Below, in pieces: positions 17,170-24,454 of a stretch of 42,919 bases of DNA (the stretch's first letter is position 1; every line of letters starts with the position of its first letter). Source of the DNA: Crenarchaeota archaeon 13_1_40CM_3_52_17 (GTDB taxonomy: Archaea > Thermoproteota > Bathyarchaeia > 40CM-2-53-6); the NCBI GenBank assembly GCA_001918745.1, contig MNGN01000060.1, positions 1-42,919 on the forward strand, given 5' to 3'. The notes under the pieces are model-generated. The model was not told the origin of the DNA, did no database searches, and was given only the letters and a program-made list of their open reading frames with translations. The position numbers and the translations under genes were made by a program.

Positions 17170-17218
17170 GCAACGAAAAGCTCGCTCCGCACTAGGCTGG
17201 CTGTCGAGAACTTCTAGG

Positions 17219-18370
17219 TCAGTCTCGCTGAGCCTCGTGATGAGAGTCTTCGGATAGCTCAATGTGGTGGTTTCCGTCGGAGTTTTCGTGGTCCTTCATC
17301 TCATCTTCGTGTACCGAGTGATCATGATCCGCCGGGTGGATGAAGAATTCCTTCATTGTCGAGGCGCCTTTGTCGTTGCTGGTCAGGGGTCGAAGGTGCC
17401 AGTTCGCTTCGACGGTTCTCAAGAATGAGTAGTGGCTGTACTGGTTGGAGGAGCTGAAGCCGGTCTTGGCTACGGAGCCGGCCCATATGGCGTAGACGTA
17501 ATCGCTGGGAAAGGCCGTGTTGCCTTCGTCAAAAGCGATGAACAGTGCTGCTTTATGGTCAGTGAAGAGTTTGCTGTCGAGTATTTTCGGGACTATTTGC
17601 GAGAGGTAGCTGTCGCCGGTGGAGATGGGGCAGTCGTGCATATCATTGCAGAGGTTCGGTGTCAGCCACATGAAATTGGATGATCCAGCGGGTGATTCTA
17701 AGTCTGCGAGAAACTGATCATCAGGGGCAGCGTTGGTGGAGTTGGCTGGGACAATTCTTGAGCATCTTTCTGTGCTATTGACGATGTCGCCGAAGTAGAC
17801 GAATGGGTTGTGCCGGGCAGCGTACTGTGTTGTTCCATTATCTCCTAGGAAACAGTTGCCTGGGGAGCAGTTTGTTCCACAGTTTGTGGGGTAGCCTTCC
17901 ATGTACGCCTTCCACGTCAAGTCTCTAGACTCCAGTCGATCAACAAGGTTGGGAGCGTCGCCAGCATTGCAACTTGCACCCGGGTTGCAGTCGGACTGGC
18001 TCCAGGTCGCGAATTCTTGGCCTGAGACTAGTGCTAGATAGTTTGGAAGGCTTGGATGGTCTAGTGCGGTATAGTTTGTTGCTAGGGACCAGGCAGATGC
18101 TAGCTTGTTCATGAATGGGGCGGATGGACTGCCGATGATGTCGCCGAGACCGTGGTTCTCCATGAGTATGGTTACGATGTAGTTGAAGGAGTGGTTCATC
18201 GAGTCTGACTGGTGAGCAGCATTCATCGGAGCGCCTAGGGTAAGAGATACGAACAGGAGAGCTAAGAGCACCATACAACCTACTTCCGGTGTAGTGAGAA
18301 AGGTCCGCGAGAAATGCTGCACTTGAAGGTTCCGGAAAATGATACGACCATCGCGTGCCCGCGATATCAC
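17219..18370 (-). CDS. secreted phosphoesterase (acid phosphatase / phospholipase C-like superfamily)
   Basis: A 383-aa protein with an N-terminal hydrophobic signal (about residues 30-50, MVLLALLFVSLTLGAP). Family blocks follow: YIVTILMENHGLGDIIG (the nucleophile region), ALDHPSLPNYLALVSG, LTWKAYMEGYP and FIAFDEGN with the metal-binding Asp-Glu. The C-terminus is His/Asp/Glu-rich (HPADHDHSVHEDEMKDHENS), possibly metal-binding. It should hydrolyse phosphomonoesters or phospholipids outside the cell. Start M1 (18370) is kept; the in-frame Met at the signal core (residue 33) is an alternative. Confidence 0.85.
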   Translation of the reverse strand: MISRARDGRIIFRNLQVQHFSRTFLTTPEVGCMVLLALLFVSLTLGAPMNAAHQSDSMNHSFNYIVTILMENHGLGDIIGSPSAPFMNKLASAWSLATNYTALDHPSLPNYLALVSGQEFATWSQSDCNPGASCNAGDAPNLVDRLESRDLTWKAYMEGYPTNCGTNCSPGNCFLGDNGTTQYAARHNPFVYFGDIVNSTERCSRIVPANSTNAAPDDQFLADLESPAGSSNFMWLTPNLCNDMHDCPISTGDSYLSQIVPKILDSKLFTDHKAALFIAFDEGNTAFPSDYVYAIWAGSVAKTGFSSSNQYSHYSFLRTVEANWHLRPLTSNDKGASTMKEFFIHPADHDHSVHEDEMKDHENSDGNHHIELSEDSHHEAQRD

Positions 18371-18440
18371 GCTATAGAATTCTATACCGCTTTCAAGCCC
18401 GCGGCCGGAATACTCGTTGACTCAAATCTGTGCAGGTCTG

Positions 18441-18788
18441 TTATGGCTGGAACTCTTTTCCAACCTTGATTGCAGAGGTCATTCGTTCTCCTAGTGTGCC
18501 GTCTGGATTCAGGAAGCGGTAGTGTTCTCCACAGTTTACTGTAGGTCTCCAGTGGACGTAAGCGACTTTGATGGGTCCCTTCTCCGTTTCCATTGTCATG
18601 TAGAAGACTTCTCCGGGCTCGAAAATGTCCTTGCCATCGTGCTTCTTACGTTCTGATTGTGGGACGAGGTGAGCCTTTTGGAGTAACTCTAGGTGTTCAG
18701 CTCTTACGGTCTCTTCTACATGGAAGATGGTTTCGGCGGCTTTCCAAGGCTTGAGGCGCTTTCCATTGGCTTTCATAGTGATTTTCAT
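18441..18788 (-). CDS. hypothetical soluble protein
   Basis: A 115-aa product from ATG 18788 (the frame runs back to 18866, but the extra residues are Arg/Ser-rich and unlike protein). It has a mixed alpha/beta profile, a EPGEVFYMTMETEKGPIKVA strand pair and a single Cys (TVNCGEHYRF). No family recognised. Confidence 0.6.
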   Translation of the reverse strand: MKITMKANGKRLKPWKAAETIFHVEETVRAEHLELLQKAHLVPQSERKKHDGKDIFEPGEVFYMTMETEKGPIKVAYVHWRPTVNCGEHYRFLNPDGTLGERMTSAIKVGKEFQP

Positions 18789-18967
18789 CGAGGCCTCTTC
18801 CAAACCAGATGTGGACCGGGAAGCTCTTAGCCGAACTGAAACTCTCAACCCTTCATGTGCGGACACATCTAGTAGGTTCCTTGAATAGAGGCCGATGATC
18901 GCTGCTAAACCGTCAAATTATTAGAAGAGACGTGACGTTGTAACTACCAAAGGGGTCGGGATAGTTT

Positions 18968-19183
18968 TTGACTCCAAGGGAGAGAGAACTCATGACTGGG
19001 ATGGGCAATTGTTATGCTTCGTGCCACGAGGACTTTGAACATACCGTAGAGATGGTTGGTGATGCTCGGGGTTTATCGATCGATCAGGTGAAGAGTATGC
19101 TCGAGGATATTCGTGGGAAGTATGGCAAGGATCTTGATTATCAGAAGCTTCGTGGCAGGTTGCCAAAGGATTTTCCATTGTAA
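18968..19183 (+). CDS. small conserved hypothetical protein of the zinc-finger/HO-like cluster
   Basis: A 71-aa product from TTG 18968 (ATG 18992 alternative). It reads GNCYASCHEDFEHTVEMV, then an acidic-helical region and a Lys-rich end (GKDLDYQKLRGRLPKDF). The CxxxCH pattern could bind a metal with its partners. It lies 14 nt upstream of the next gene and probably forms one operon with it and the Ta0938-type gene. Confidence 0.6.
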   Translation: MTPRERELMTGMGNCYASCHEDFEHTVEMVGDARGLSIDQVKSMLEDIRGKYGKDLDYQKLRGRLPKDFPL

Positions 19184-19197
19184 AAGGTCGAGAGTAA

Positions 19198-20100
19198 TTG
19201 ACGAAGTGTCCGTGTTGTGGTGCAGGTTTTCAGAAGCGTGATGATTGGGATGATCTTGCTGGTCATTTTGTTGCTGAGGCGGGGCGCAGTGATGCGGGGC
19301 ATGTTATGTGGTTGAACCGGAACATCACCAAGAATAAGTCTGACCGGAAGGCTCTTTCGAAATTATTGGCGGAATTCTTCAGCTTAGGAAATAGTAGCTT
19401 GGAATCGTGGGTTAAGCAGCGTTTTATCGAGAAGTTCTATGGGTCTAGTCCGCATCCTTTCGTTCTCGCGTTGCAGCATCCTAGCCGGGCGGTGTTGTTG
19501 GGGTATGTTGTTGAGCATCAGCATTTCCTCCGTCAGTGGGTCCGATCGTGCAGCTACATTATGGCCCGGACAGACGAGATGGACGTGGTCTTGTATGAGC
19601 TGGATAATATCAACACGGAATACGGTGGCGTAGGGACCGGTCAGCCGAGTCACTATGAGCTTTTGTTGAGGATGGGCGAGAGCCTTGGCCTAGATCGGAA
19701 GAAAGTGTTTCGGATGGCGCCGTTGGAGGATACGAGAGAGGCAATACGGGTGTGGGATAGTATCTGTCGGGATGATCACTGGGTTGAGGGGATGGCGGCG
19801 ATGCATGGCTTGGAGTTGATCGCGAACCGGAAGCTAAAGGGTGAGGGCGCGAGTATCGGCTATTTTGATCCTGTGATTCTGAAAAATAAGGAGATATCGG
19901 ATCAGGCGAAGGCGTTCTTGCGGGAGGGGTATGAGGCGGATGTGGGCCATTCTGAACAAGGCCTTGGGCTAGTCGAGAAGTACTCTAAGTTGTATGGGAA
20001 TGTGGATGATGTGCAGTCGACGTTTCTTCGGTCGATTGACTATTTTGACCGGTATTTGATGGCCCGTTTGGAGAGGAGTAGACAGTTTGAAAGTAGCTGA
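19198..20100 (+). CDS. zinc finger fused to a haem-oxygenase-like (TenA/CADD-type) iron protein
   Basis: A 300-aa product from TTG 19198 with GGTCGAG upstream. Residues 4-36 form a C2H2-like finger (CPCCGAGF...HFVAEAGRSDAGH). The rest is an all-helical haem-oxygenase-like fold: VEHQHFLRQWVRS, YELDNINTEYG, HYELLLRMGESLGL, HWVEGMAAMHGLELIANR and a GYEADVGHSEQGLGLV helix. The D-x2-H-S-E motif and the earlier Glu/His residues match metal ligands of haem-oxygenase-like di-iron proteins. Such proteins oxidise small amines or fatty acids. Substrate unknown. Its last 14 nt overlap the next gene. Confidence 0.72.
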   Translation: MTKCPCCGAGFQKRDDWDDLAGHFVAEAGRSDAGHVMWLNRNITKNKSDRKALSKLLAEFFSLGNSSLESWVKQRFIEKFYGSSPHPFVLALQHPSRAVLLGYVVEHQHFLRQWVRSCSYIMARTDEMDVVLYELDNINTEYGGVGTGQPSHYELLLRMGESLGLDRKKVFRMAPLEDTREAIRVWDSICRDDHWVEGMAAMHGLELIANRKLKGEGASIGYFDPVILKNKEISDQAKAFLREGYEADVGHSEQGLGLVEKYSKLYGNVDDVQSTFLRSIDYFDRYLMARLERSRQFESS

Positions 20101-20380
20101 GAAAGGCTGCGCGATCTGCCAGGCAACATGGGGCGATTACTGGGAGGAGATCGAAGGACAACGCATGTTCTTCTGCTGCGACATCTGCGCTATCGAATTC
20201 AAGAACATGATCAACGAGGTGAAGAAACGAACGGGATGGAAAACGATTGATGAGATCAAGATGACAGGAAACTACCGAGGACGGGAGTGCCTGGCCTTGT
20301 ACCAGGGCAAGAAGTACCCTTTCAACATCAGATTTGACTCAAAGGGCGGGATATCCCTATTCAGCGAATTGGACATTTGA
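20087..20380 (+). CDS. Ta0938-like zinc-binding protein
   Basis: A 97-aa product from TTG 20087. N-terminal CAICQATWGDYWEEIEGQ and FFCCDICAIEFKNMI carry two Cys pairs as in Thermoplasma Ta0938, a zinc-binding family restricted to archaea. A beta C-terminal half (YQGKKYPFNIRFDSKGG) follows. It is translationally overlapped with the haem-oxygenase-like gene, which points to one complex or a metal-delivery role. Function unproven in any organism I know of. Confidence 0.75.
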   Translation: MKVAEKGCAICQATWGDYWEEIEGQRMFFCCDICAIEFKNMINEVKKRTGWKTIDEIKMTGNYRGRECLALYQGKKYPFNIRFDSKGGISLFSELDI

Positions 20381-20394
20381 GCAGGAATATTAAG

Positions 20395-20420
20395 CGCGCA
20401 CCCAATTTGCGGGTTGCGCT
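20395..20420 (+). promoter_or_regulatory. imperfect hairpin ahead of the HEPN gene
   Basis: GCGCACCC and GGGTTGCGC pair around AATTTGC between the Ta0938-type gene and the HEPN gene. There is no T-tract after it. It could be an operator or 5'-leader structure of the HEPN-MNT module, or a weak terminator for the upstream operon. Confidence 0.35.
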
Positions 20421-20437
20421 TTCAGGAGGGTTAGGGA

Positions 20438-20854
20438 ACGGCGAAGCGAGCTAGGGAGGATGCGCAATGGTGGCTCGCAGCCTCTATCGACGATTATGAG
20501 TCAGCCCAGTTGCTCTTTAAAGGAGGAAAGTACAGCAAGACAGTTCACGTTCTCCACAACGCGACAGAGAAGGCTCTGAAAGCCGCGATCTTGGACGAGA
20601 GAAAGAGGCCTCCTTACGGGGCTGGCGGCCACAACCTCGGCCGTCTCTACGAGATGGTTCAGTCGAGGCTCAAACTATCCGCGAGATTGGTGAGGACGAT
20701 AGACGATTTATCGCCTCTATACTTACCATCAGAATATCCGGACGCGGCACTAGGGGTTCCTGGGACACTGTTCAAAAAGGAGCAAGCCCAAAGATACCTT
20801 AGAGAAGTAGGCGAGCTGTTACAATGGCTAAAGAAGAAGATGCCCAGAGAATAG
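20438..20854 (+). CDS. HEPN-domain protein (toxin of a HEPN-MNT module), apparent ACG start
   Basis: The 138-aa HEPN protein begins with REDAQWWLAASIDDYESAQ, then GGKYSKTVHVLHNATEKALKA, the classic HEPN helix pair. The first helix is encoded upstream of the first normal start (TTG 20510). In that frame a TAG sits at 20432 and no ATG/GTG/TTG follows. ACG 20438 is preceded at 8 nt by a strong GGAGG (20425-20429), so I take ACG as start; an N-terminally truncated protein from TTG 20510 is the alternative. An R-x7-H (RPPYGAGGH) replaces the usual R-x4-6-H. It overlaps the MNT gene by 31 nt. Confidence 0.75.
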   Translation, partial: TAKRAREDAQWWLAASIDDYESAQLLFKGGKYSKTVHVLHNATEKALKAAILDERKRPPYGAGGHNLGRLYEMVQSRLKLSARLVRTIDDLSPLYLPSEYPDAALGVPGTLFKKEQAQRYLREVGELLQWLKKKMPRE

Positions 20855-21168
20855 CCAAGAACTACGTCAGGAGACTCGCCCGAGACATCACCGTTCGACA
20901 GGCAATATTGACGGGCTCACGGGCAACCGGCTCGTACCTGGAAGATAGCGATGTGGATCTGATAATCGTCTCAGACGATTTCTCCAAGATGCAACTCCCA
21001 GAGAGGCTCAGGTATCTCCAAAAGCAGTGGAAGAGCAAGATCCCTCTGGAAGCGTTCGGATACACCGTCGACGAGTTCGCAACGTTAAGGCGGAAAAGCA
21101 CCTACGTCAAGGAAGCTGTACGGACGGGGATCGTGCTGGTAGACAGGCGAACGCCGACCACGTCCTAG
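20824..21168 (+). CDS. MNT-domain nucleotidyltransferase (antitoxin of HEPN-MNT)
   Basis: A 114-aa minimal nucleotidyltransferase with ILTGSRATGSYLEDSDVDLIIV, the G-S-x10-D-x-D active-site motif, near residues 28-49. In HEPN-MNT modules the MNT partner neutralises the HEPN RNase, in some cases by AMPylating it. The overlap with the HEPN gene supports a co-expressed pair. ATG 20824 is the likely start. Confidence 0.85.
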   Translation: MAKEEDAQRIAKNYVRRLARDITVRQAILTGSRATGSYLEDSDVDLIIVSDDFSKMQLPERLRYLQKQWKSKIPLEAFGYTVDEFATLRRKSTYVKEAVRTGIVLVDRRTPTTS

Positions 21169-21960
21169 ACGATCCAACCGACAGGAAGGATAGGTTCCGC
21201 AGACTACTTTCCGAGGCCGTTCAAGATTTCCCAGTATAACTCGTCTCTTTTCTTATCCGTGTAGCTACTGTAGCTCAGTTCTAGGATCCTGTATCCTCTT
21301 GTTGACTTGTTCAGCGAACGGGTTTAGGCTCCATAGGGCTCGTCAGGCCCCTGCAGCTGGGCATGAAGGAAGGAGCACTGGGTAAGGACGGCTGAACGTG
21401 GGATTCTCGGCGTTTCACGAAGGGCGCGGCGCGGGAAAAACAGGCCCCCTAGGGGTCATGATTCAGTTAACGGAAAAATAGGTAACAAGAAAAGAATAGT
21501 TACGAAAAAAGAAATTGTTAAGGAAGAAGGTCCGTTCGCGATGACGTTGTCCTATTCGCCTCGCGAAATCTGTTGGTTTGATATGTTCCCTGACAGGGCA
21601 CAACTTGTGTAGACTTATACCCTCGGACATACCGCTTCCCCGCAGTAGACGATTATCGAAATGATCTCCAGCACTCGCGAACAGGCACATGCAAAACCGG
21701 AGAAGATCTACTCGATTACAGCTGCGTCGTGGTGGGAGGACGCCTGGAACCGAATTACGATTTCACACGATGGGCGGAGAGCCATCTACAATAGACCATG
21801 GAGAGGGTCCCGGCTGGGAAATTCGGCACGAAACTGATCTATCGTAAAGGATTGATTGCCAAAGACTTCGCACATCCAGCCCCAGAGCTCCACATACTTG
21901 TTCATGGTTTCCAATTACCATTACGGTAATCAGCCAATAAATAGCTGCTGCCCGCCCCTC
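21169..21960. other. gene-poor region with possible structured RNA (21255-21460)
   Basis: No convincing protein gene covers this 0.8 kb. Between 21255 and 21460 GTTCAGC (21309-21315) can pair with GCTGAAC (21391-21397), enclosing GGGC/GCCC hairpins; CGTG/CACG and CCCCTAGGGG palindromes follow. The sequence looks RNA-like but matches neither tRNA, 5S, SRP nor RNase P RNA as far as I can see. A 58-aa frame at 21661-21837 (ATG, WWEDAWNRITISHDG) looks partly protein-like and may be a gene fragment. Confidence 0.3.
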
Positions 21961-21961
21961 G

Positions 21962-22384
21962 CTAGACTGATTTGAGACCGTGGAAACGAAGCGGGCTGAA
22001 ATCATCGTCATAGGTGAAAATGTCCGAGACACCATGCGTCCGAGCCAGTACCGCGGTTGAACAGTCTGTGAAGCTGAGGTTGATCTCCGCTCTCTGCTTG
22101 TAGAGCTCCCAAGAGCCCTTCAAGGCATCGTTGTCGACTTTCAGCAGGACTATTGTCCTAGAGTCGAAAACGTCTGTTCCGAGTTCTACGGCCAGCTTAT
22201 GATTCCTGGTTTGAGATCGACAGAGAGTAAGTGACTCGTCTAGAACATAGTCCGAGGTGTAGAGCTTTCGATAGGGGGTCTCACCGCGCGCAATCCTCGC
22301 GAACGAGTCACGAGCGGAGACGTGTTGACCGTCCCGCTTGTTGTAGAAAGCTACAAGGGGTCCTGTGTCAATGAAGAGCTTCAG
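21962..22384 (-). CDS. VapC-type PIN-domain toxin with apparent CTG start
   Basis: The 140-aa frame reads LKLFIDTGPLVAFYNKRD, the PIN first strand with catalytic Asp6, then YVLDESLTL (Glu50), FTDCSTAVLARTHG (Asp107) and DIFTYDDDFS (acidic cluster near 126), a complete set for an RNase. The frame is closed by TAG directly upstream and has no ATG/GTG/TTG before the first strand, so the only sensible start is CTG 22384. It overlaps the antitoxin stop as CTGA, the same geometry as ATGA coupling. It should cleave a specific RNA until bound by the antitoxin. An RNA-level reason for the odd start cannot be excluded. Confidence 0.8.
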   Translation of the reverse strand: MKLFIDTGPLVAFYNKRDGQHVSARDSFARIARGETPYRKLYTSDYVLDESLTLCRSQTRNHKLAVELGTDVFDSRTIVLLKVDNDALKGSWELYKQRAEINLSFTDCSTAVLARTHGVSDIFTYDDDFSPLRFHGLKSV

Positions 22385-22641
22385 CTAGAGTCCCCGTAGA
22401 GGACCTTGTCATGATCGATAGATGTTCTCTCAGTCCCCTTTCCCCAGTCCTGAGCCTTGCGCCGACCAAGGGCTATGTCAAAAATCGGATCTTTCGGATC
22501 AATGCCCGACTCCTCGCTGGTCCAGCGGAGGGCAGCCTCACGGAGGGCGTCCTTGATTGTGATACCCCTCTTCTCAGCTATCTTGACCAGGGCACGGTAT
22601 TCTTCAACGTCTAGCTCAGTCTGAGCAACTTTTCGCTCCAT
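22381..22641 (-). CDS. VapB-type antitoxin
   Basis: An 86-aa product. The N-terminal QTELDVEEYRALVKIAEKRGITIKDALREAALRW resembles a ribbon-helix-helix: a short strand with two helices. The acidic C-terminal tail (SGIDPKDPIFD...) would bind the PIN toxin. ATG 22641 lies 19 nt from a TACATGTA palindrome pair that is the likely autoregulatory operator. Toxin follows with 4-nt overlap. Confidence 0.8.
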   Translation of the reverse strand: MERKVAQTELDVEEYRALVKIAEKRGITIKDALREAALRWTSEESGIDPKDPIFDIALGRRKAQDWGKGTERTSIDHDKVLYGDSS

Positions 22642-22659
22642 GAAACTCCCATGCAGAAA

Positions 22660-22678
22660 TACATGTAACGTACATGTA
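22660..22678 (-). promoter_or_regulatory. palindromic operator of the 22641 VapBC module
   Basis: TACATGTA-ACG-TACATGTA: two copies of a self-complementary 8-mer, 3 nt apart, 19 nt upstream of the antitoxin ATG. The centre-to-centre distance of 11 bp (one DNA turn) suits a dimer of ribbon-helix-helix dimers on one face. Confidence 0.7.
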
Positions 22679-22968
22679 AGCGTTTCGGAAGATCGAGACT
22701 AAGGGGAACAGTGATTCCGAACGAAGTCAGTTTCCTTACCGCCGGGCGTTTTGCCTCTCTTGCCTTCCGAGCTCATCGAGACCGAGACGTAAAGCCCGAC
22801 TAGTGATCGCGCTCTCAGTTGGAGCATCACTCTTGACGGCACTCGATTCTCGCTGGGCACGGCCGAGGAAGGCTCTGATTCTATCGTCGTCTTCAGAGTC
22901 AATTCTTAAAACCTTGATAGTTTTGGACTCGTAGATTGGTATCTTACCCGTTTCCGTTCGCCGGAGAG

Positions 22969-23107
22969 GAGAGTCTTCTGGATCTTATTGTTGCTTCTTT
23001 TGAGCCGTTGACTCCTGGTTTTGGTGGGGAGTGTTGTTGGGAAGAAGGAGAAGCTTGCCAACGCTATTAGAGAGAGGATCCGAGAAGGATCTAGGGGAAA
23101 GTGGCTC
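22969..23107 (+). pseudogene. degenerate duplicate of the 5' part of the rusA-like gene
   Basis: Translated, it gives LLDLIVASFEPLTPG, then after a frame change KKEKLANAIRERIRE, parallel to LLDLTIAPFEPLTPG...KKEKLANAIKERIPE of the intact gene just downstream. The copy has a stop (TAG) and a frameshift, so it cannot be functional. About 45 codons are recognisable. The surrounding 22679-22968 stretch shows nothing else. Confidence 0.8.
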
Positions 23108-23119
23108 TAGGCCGGCCGG

Positions 23120-23680
23120 TTGGCGAGTCCAGGGCTTCGATCTGATAGTTTCAGGTTTTTCCAAAACACTAATTTCCTAGGTCGCAATGTGGAGTCTCAG
23201 CGAGCGCGCTTGGTCGAACAACTTCAAGCTCAAGAAGTCCTCCTAGACCTGACCATTGCTCCGTTCGAGCCGTTAACCCCTGGCAATGGGCAGAGTACTG
23301 GGGAGAAGAAGGAAAAGCTTGCTAACGCCATCAAGGAACGAATCCCTGAGGAGAGTCTCGAGAGGCTCAGACGCCAGCTGGCCGGGCGACTCGTCGGAGT
23401 AACAGTCGTCTTCCTGCTCTGGAAGGGATCGCCGAGCGTATCCAACACGCGTCCCGTAAAGGATCTGGATAATCTGCTGAAGATAGTCTTCGACGTTCTC
23501 CGCCACGGCCCTCAAGGAATAGGAATAATCGAGGAGGACAGCTACATCGGTGAAGTGTACGCGACCAAACAGTTAGTCAGTCGAGAAGAGGACGAGGGTT
23601 ATCGGATTATTATGGAAGAACACCATGATCCACAGATGCTACGAACGCTGAAACAGTACTACTCGAAAATACCAGCATAA
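23120..23680 (+). CDS. RusA-like Holliday-junction resolvase family protein
   Basis: A 186-aa product. The C-terminal half has RPVKDLDNLLKIVFDVLRHG and IGIIEEDSYIGEVYATKQ, the DxDN...EED-x-I-x-E-x-x-A-x-K pattern of RusA endonucleases (the acidic residues bind metal). RusA cleaves four-way junctions as a dimer and is usually phage-borne. The first 40 residues look unstructured; GTG 23189 is a possible shorter start. It is flanked by a broken 5' copy upstream and a 3'-tail copy downstream of the next VapBC pair, so the locus has been rearranged. Confidence 0.75.
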   Translation: MASPGLRSDSFRFFQNTNFLGRNVESQRARLVEQLQAQEVLLDLTIAPFEPLTPGNGQSTGEKKEKLANAIKERIPEESLERLRRQLAGRLVGVTVVFLLWKGSPSVSNTRPVKDLDNLLKIVFDVLRHGPQGIGIIEEDSYIGEVYATKQLVSREEDEGYRIIMEEHHDPQMLRTLKQYYSKIPA

Positions 23681-23714
23681 TCTGGCACATGCCAGCCTGA
23701 GTCAACCAATGCTC

Positions 23715-24092
23715 CTAGTGCCCGATGAAGATCGCGTCGGGTATTTGTTTGAAATCGGGGTCTCCTGTTACAACTTTGGCCCTTCGACTCCTTGCAGTCG
23801 ATAGTATCAAGCTGTCCGCGAGGCTTGTTTTCAGGCTCTGCTTCAGTCGAGCCGCTTCGATCCCTATGCCTTCATCGACGGGTATCAGAAAGCATCTTTT
23901 CTTCAATGTTTCCCGCTTCTCCTCAGCTTTCTTCTCGCCGTAGTGACCGAGGACCCAGAAGTATGTCTCAGTCAGGTTAATCGTCGACGCCAGAGCCATC
24001 TCGGACCCTTCGATGAACTCCGCAGCCTTCATGGAGCTTGGGCCACCCCTCCAGTATTCTATCCACGACCAGGAGTCAATCAAAACGGTCAT
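23715..24092 (-). CDS. VapC-type PIN-domain toxin
   Basis: A 125-aa PIN protein with MTVLIDSWSWIEYWRGG (Asp6), INLTETYFWV (Glu), SLADSLILSTARSRRAKVVTGDPDF (two Asp), i.e. all four acidic residues of the RNase site. ATG start; the first 17 nt overlap the antitoxin. Sits with its antitoxin between the rusA-like gene and a rusA 3'-tail remnant. Confidence 0.88.
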   Translation of the reverse strand: MTVLIDSWSWIEYWRGGPSSMKAAEFIEGSEMALASTINLTETYFWVLGHYGEKKAEEKRETLKKRCFLIPVDEGIGIEAARLKQSLKTSLADSLILSTARSRRAKVVTGDPDFKQIPDAIFIGH

Positions 24093-24276
24093 GTTTCTCT
24101 CGAACGAACGGCTTCAATTTCGGCAGGCTGCCTCGTTCCGATCTTCTCAAGGTCTTGCTCTCCCTGAGAACCTCCCGCAGAGCATCTGAGTAGCTCTTTA
24201 GAGCCTTCTCGCGCTTCAGCTGTTCAAGCACTTTCATTATGTCCTCGTCTACCTGGATCGTGGTCTTAGCCGTCAA
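24076..24276 (-). CDS. VapB-type antitoxin
   Basis: A 66-aa product: TTIQVDEDIMKVLEQLKREKALKSYSDALREVLRE forms a ribbon-helix-helix or similar DNA-binding unit, and the basic/acidic tail (KLKPFVREKHDRFD) would wrap the toxin. It precedes and overlaps the PIN gene. An inverted-repeat operator lies 25-50 nt upstream. Confidence 0.8.
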   Translation of the reverse strand: MTAKTTIQVDEDIMKVLEQLKREKALKSYSDALREVLRESKTLRRSERGSLPKLKPFVREKHDRFD

Positions 24277-24300
24277 ATCAGGATCAAACTATGGGCTTCT

Positions 24301-24326
24301 AACCTATAAGGTTATAGAACTATAGG
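24301..24326 (-). promoter_or_regulatory. operator/promoter of the 24276 VapBC module
   Basis: AACCTATAAGGTT (24301-24313) is a palindrome, nested in CCTATA...TATAGG (24303-24308 and 24321-24326). Its centre is about 30 nt from the antitoxin ATG and includes TATA-like DNA, so repressor binding would occlude the basal transcription factors. Confidence 0.6.
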
Positions 24327-24389
24327 AATTGAGGTTTTCGGTCTCGCGGGAAGTGTTAAGGTTTCTGCAAGGACAACTACCCGCGAAAA

Positions 24390-24432
24390 GCTACCGAAAC
24401 TCAAACAGTGCCACTCAAAAATACCATCATAG
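24390..24432 (+). pseudogene. remnant: 3' tail of the rusA-like gene
   Basis: In frame it reads LPKLKQCHSKIPS-stop, against LRTLKQYYSKIPA-stop in the intact gene (33 of 43 bases identical). It has no gene body. Together with the intact end it brackets the 23715-24276 VapBC pair. Confidence 0.65.
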
Positions 24433-24454
24433 GCGCGCGCCCACGACTGTTTTC

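Noticed and set aside
21260-21330. Possible tRNA starting GTAGCTCAG
   Set aside because: No matching D-stem partner, T-arm or acceptor end.
21763-22035. 90-aa minus ORF (MVSRTF...)
   Set aside because: Overlaps the end of the CTG-start VapC gene in another frame and does not look protein-like.
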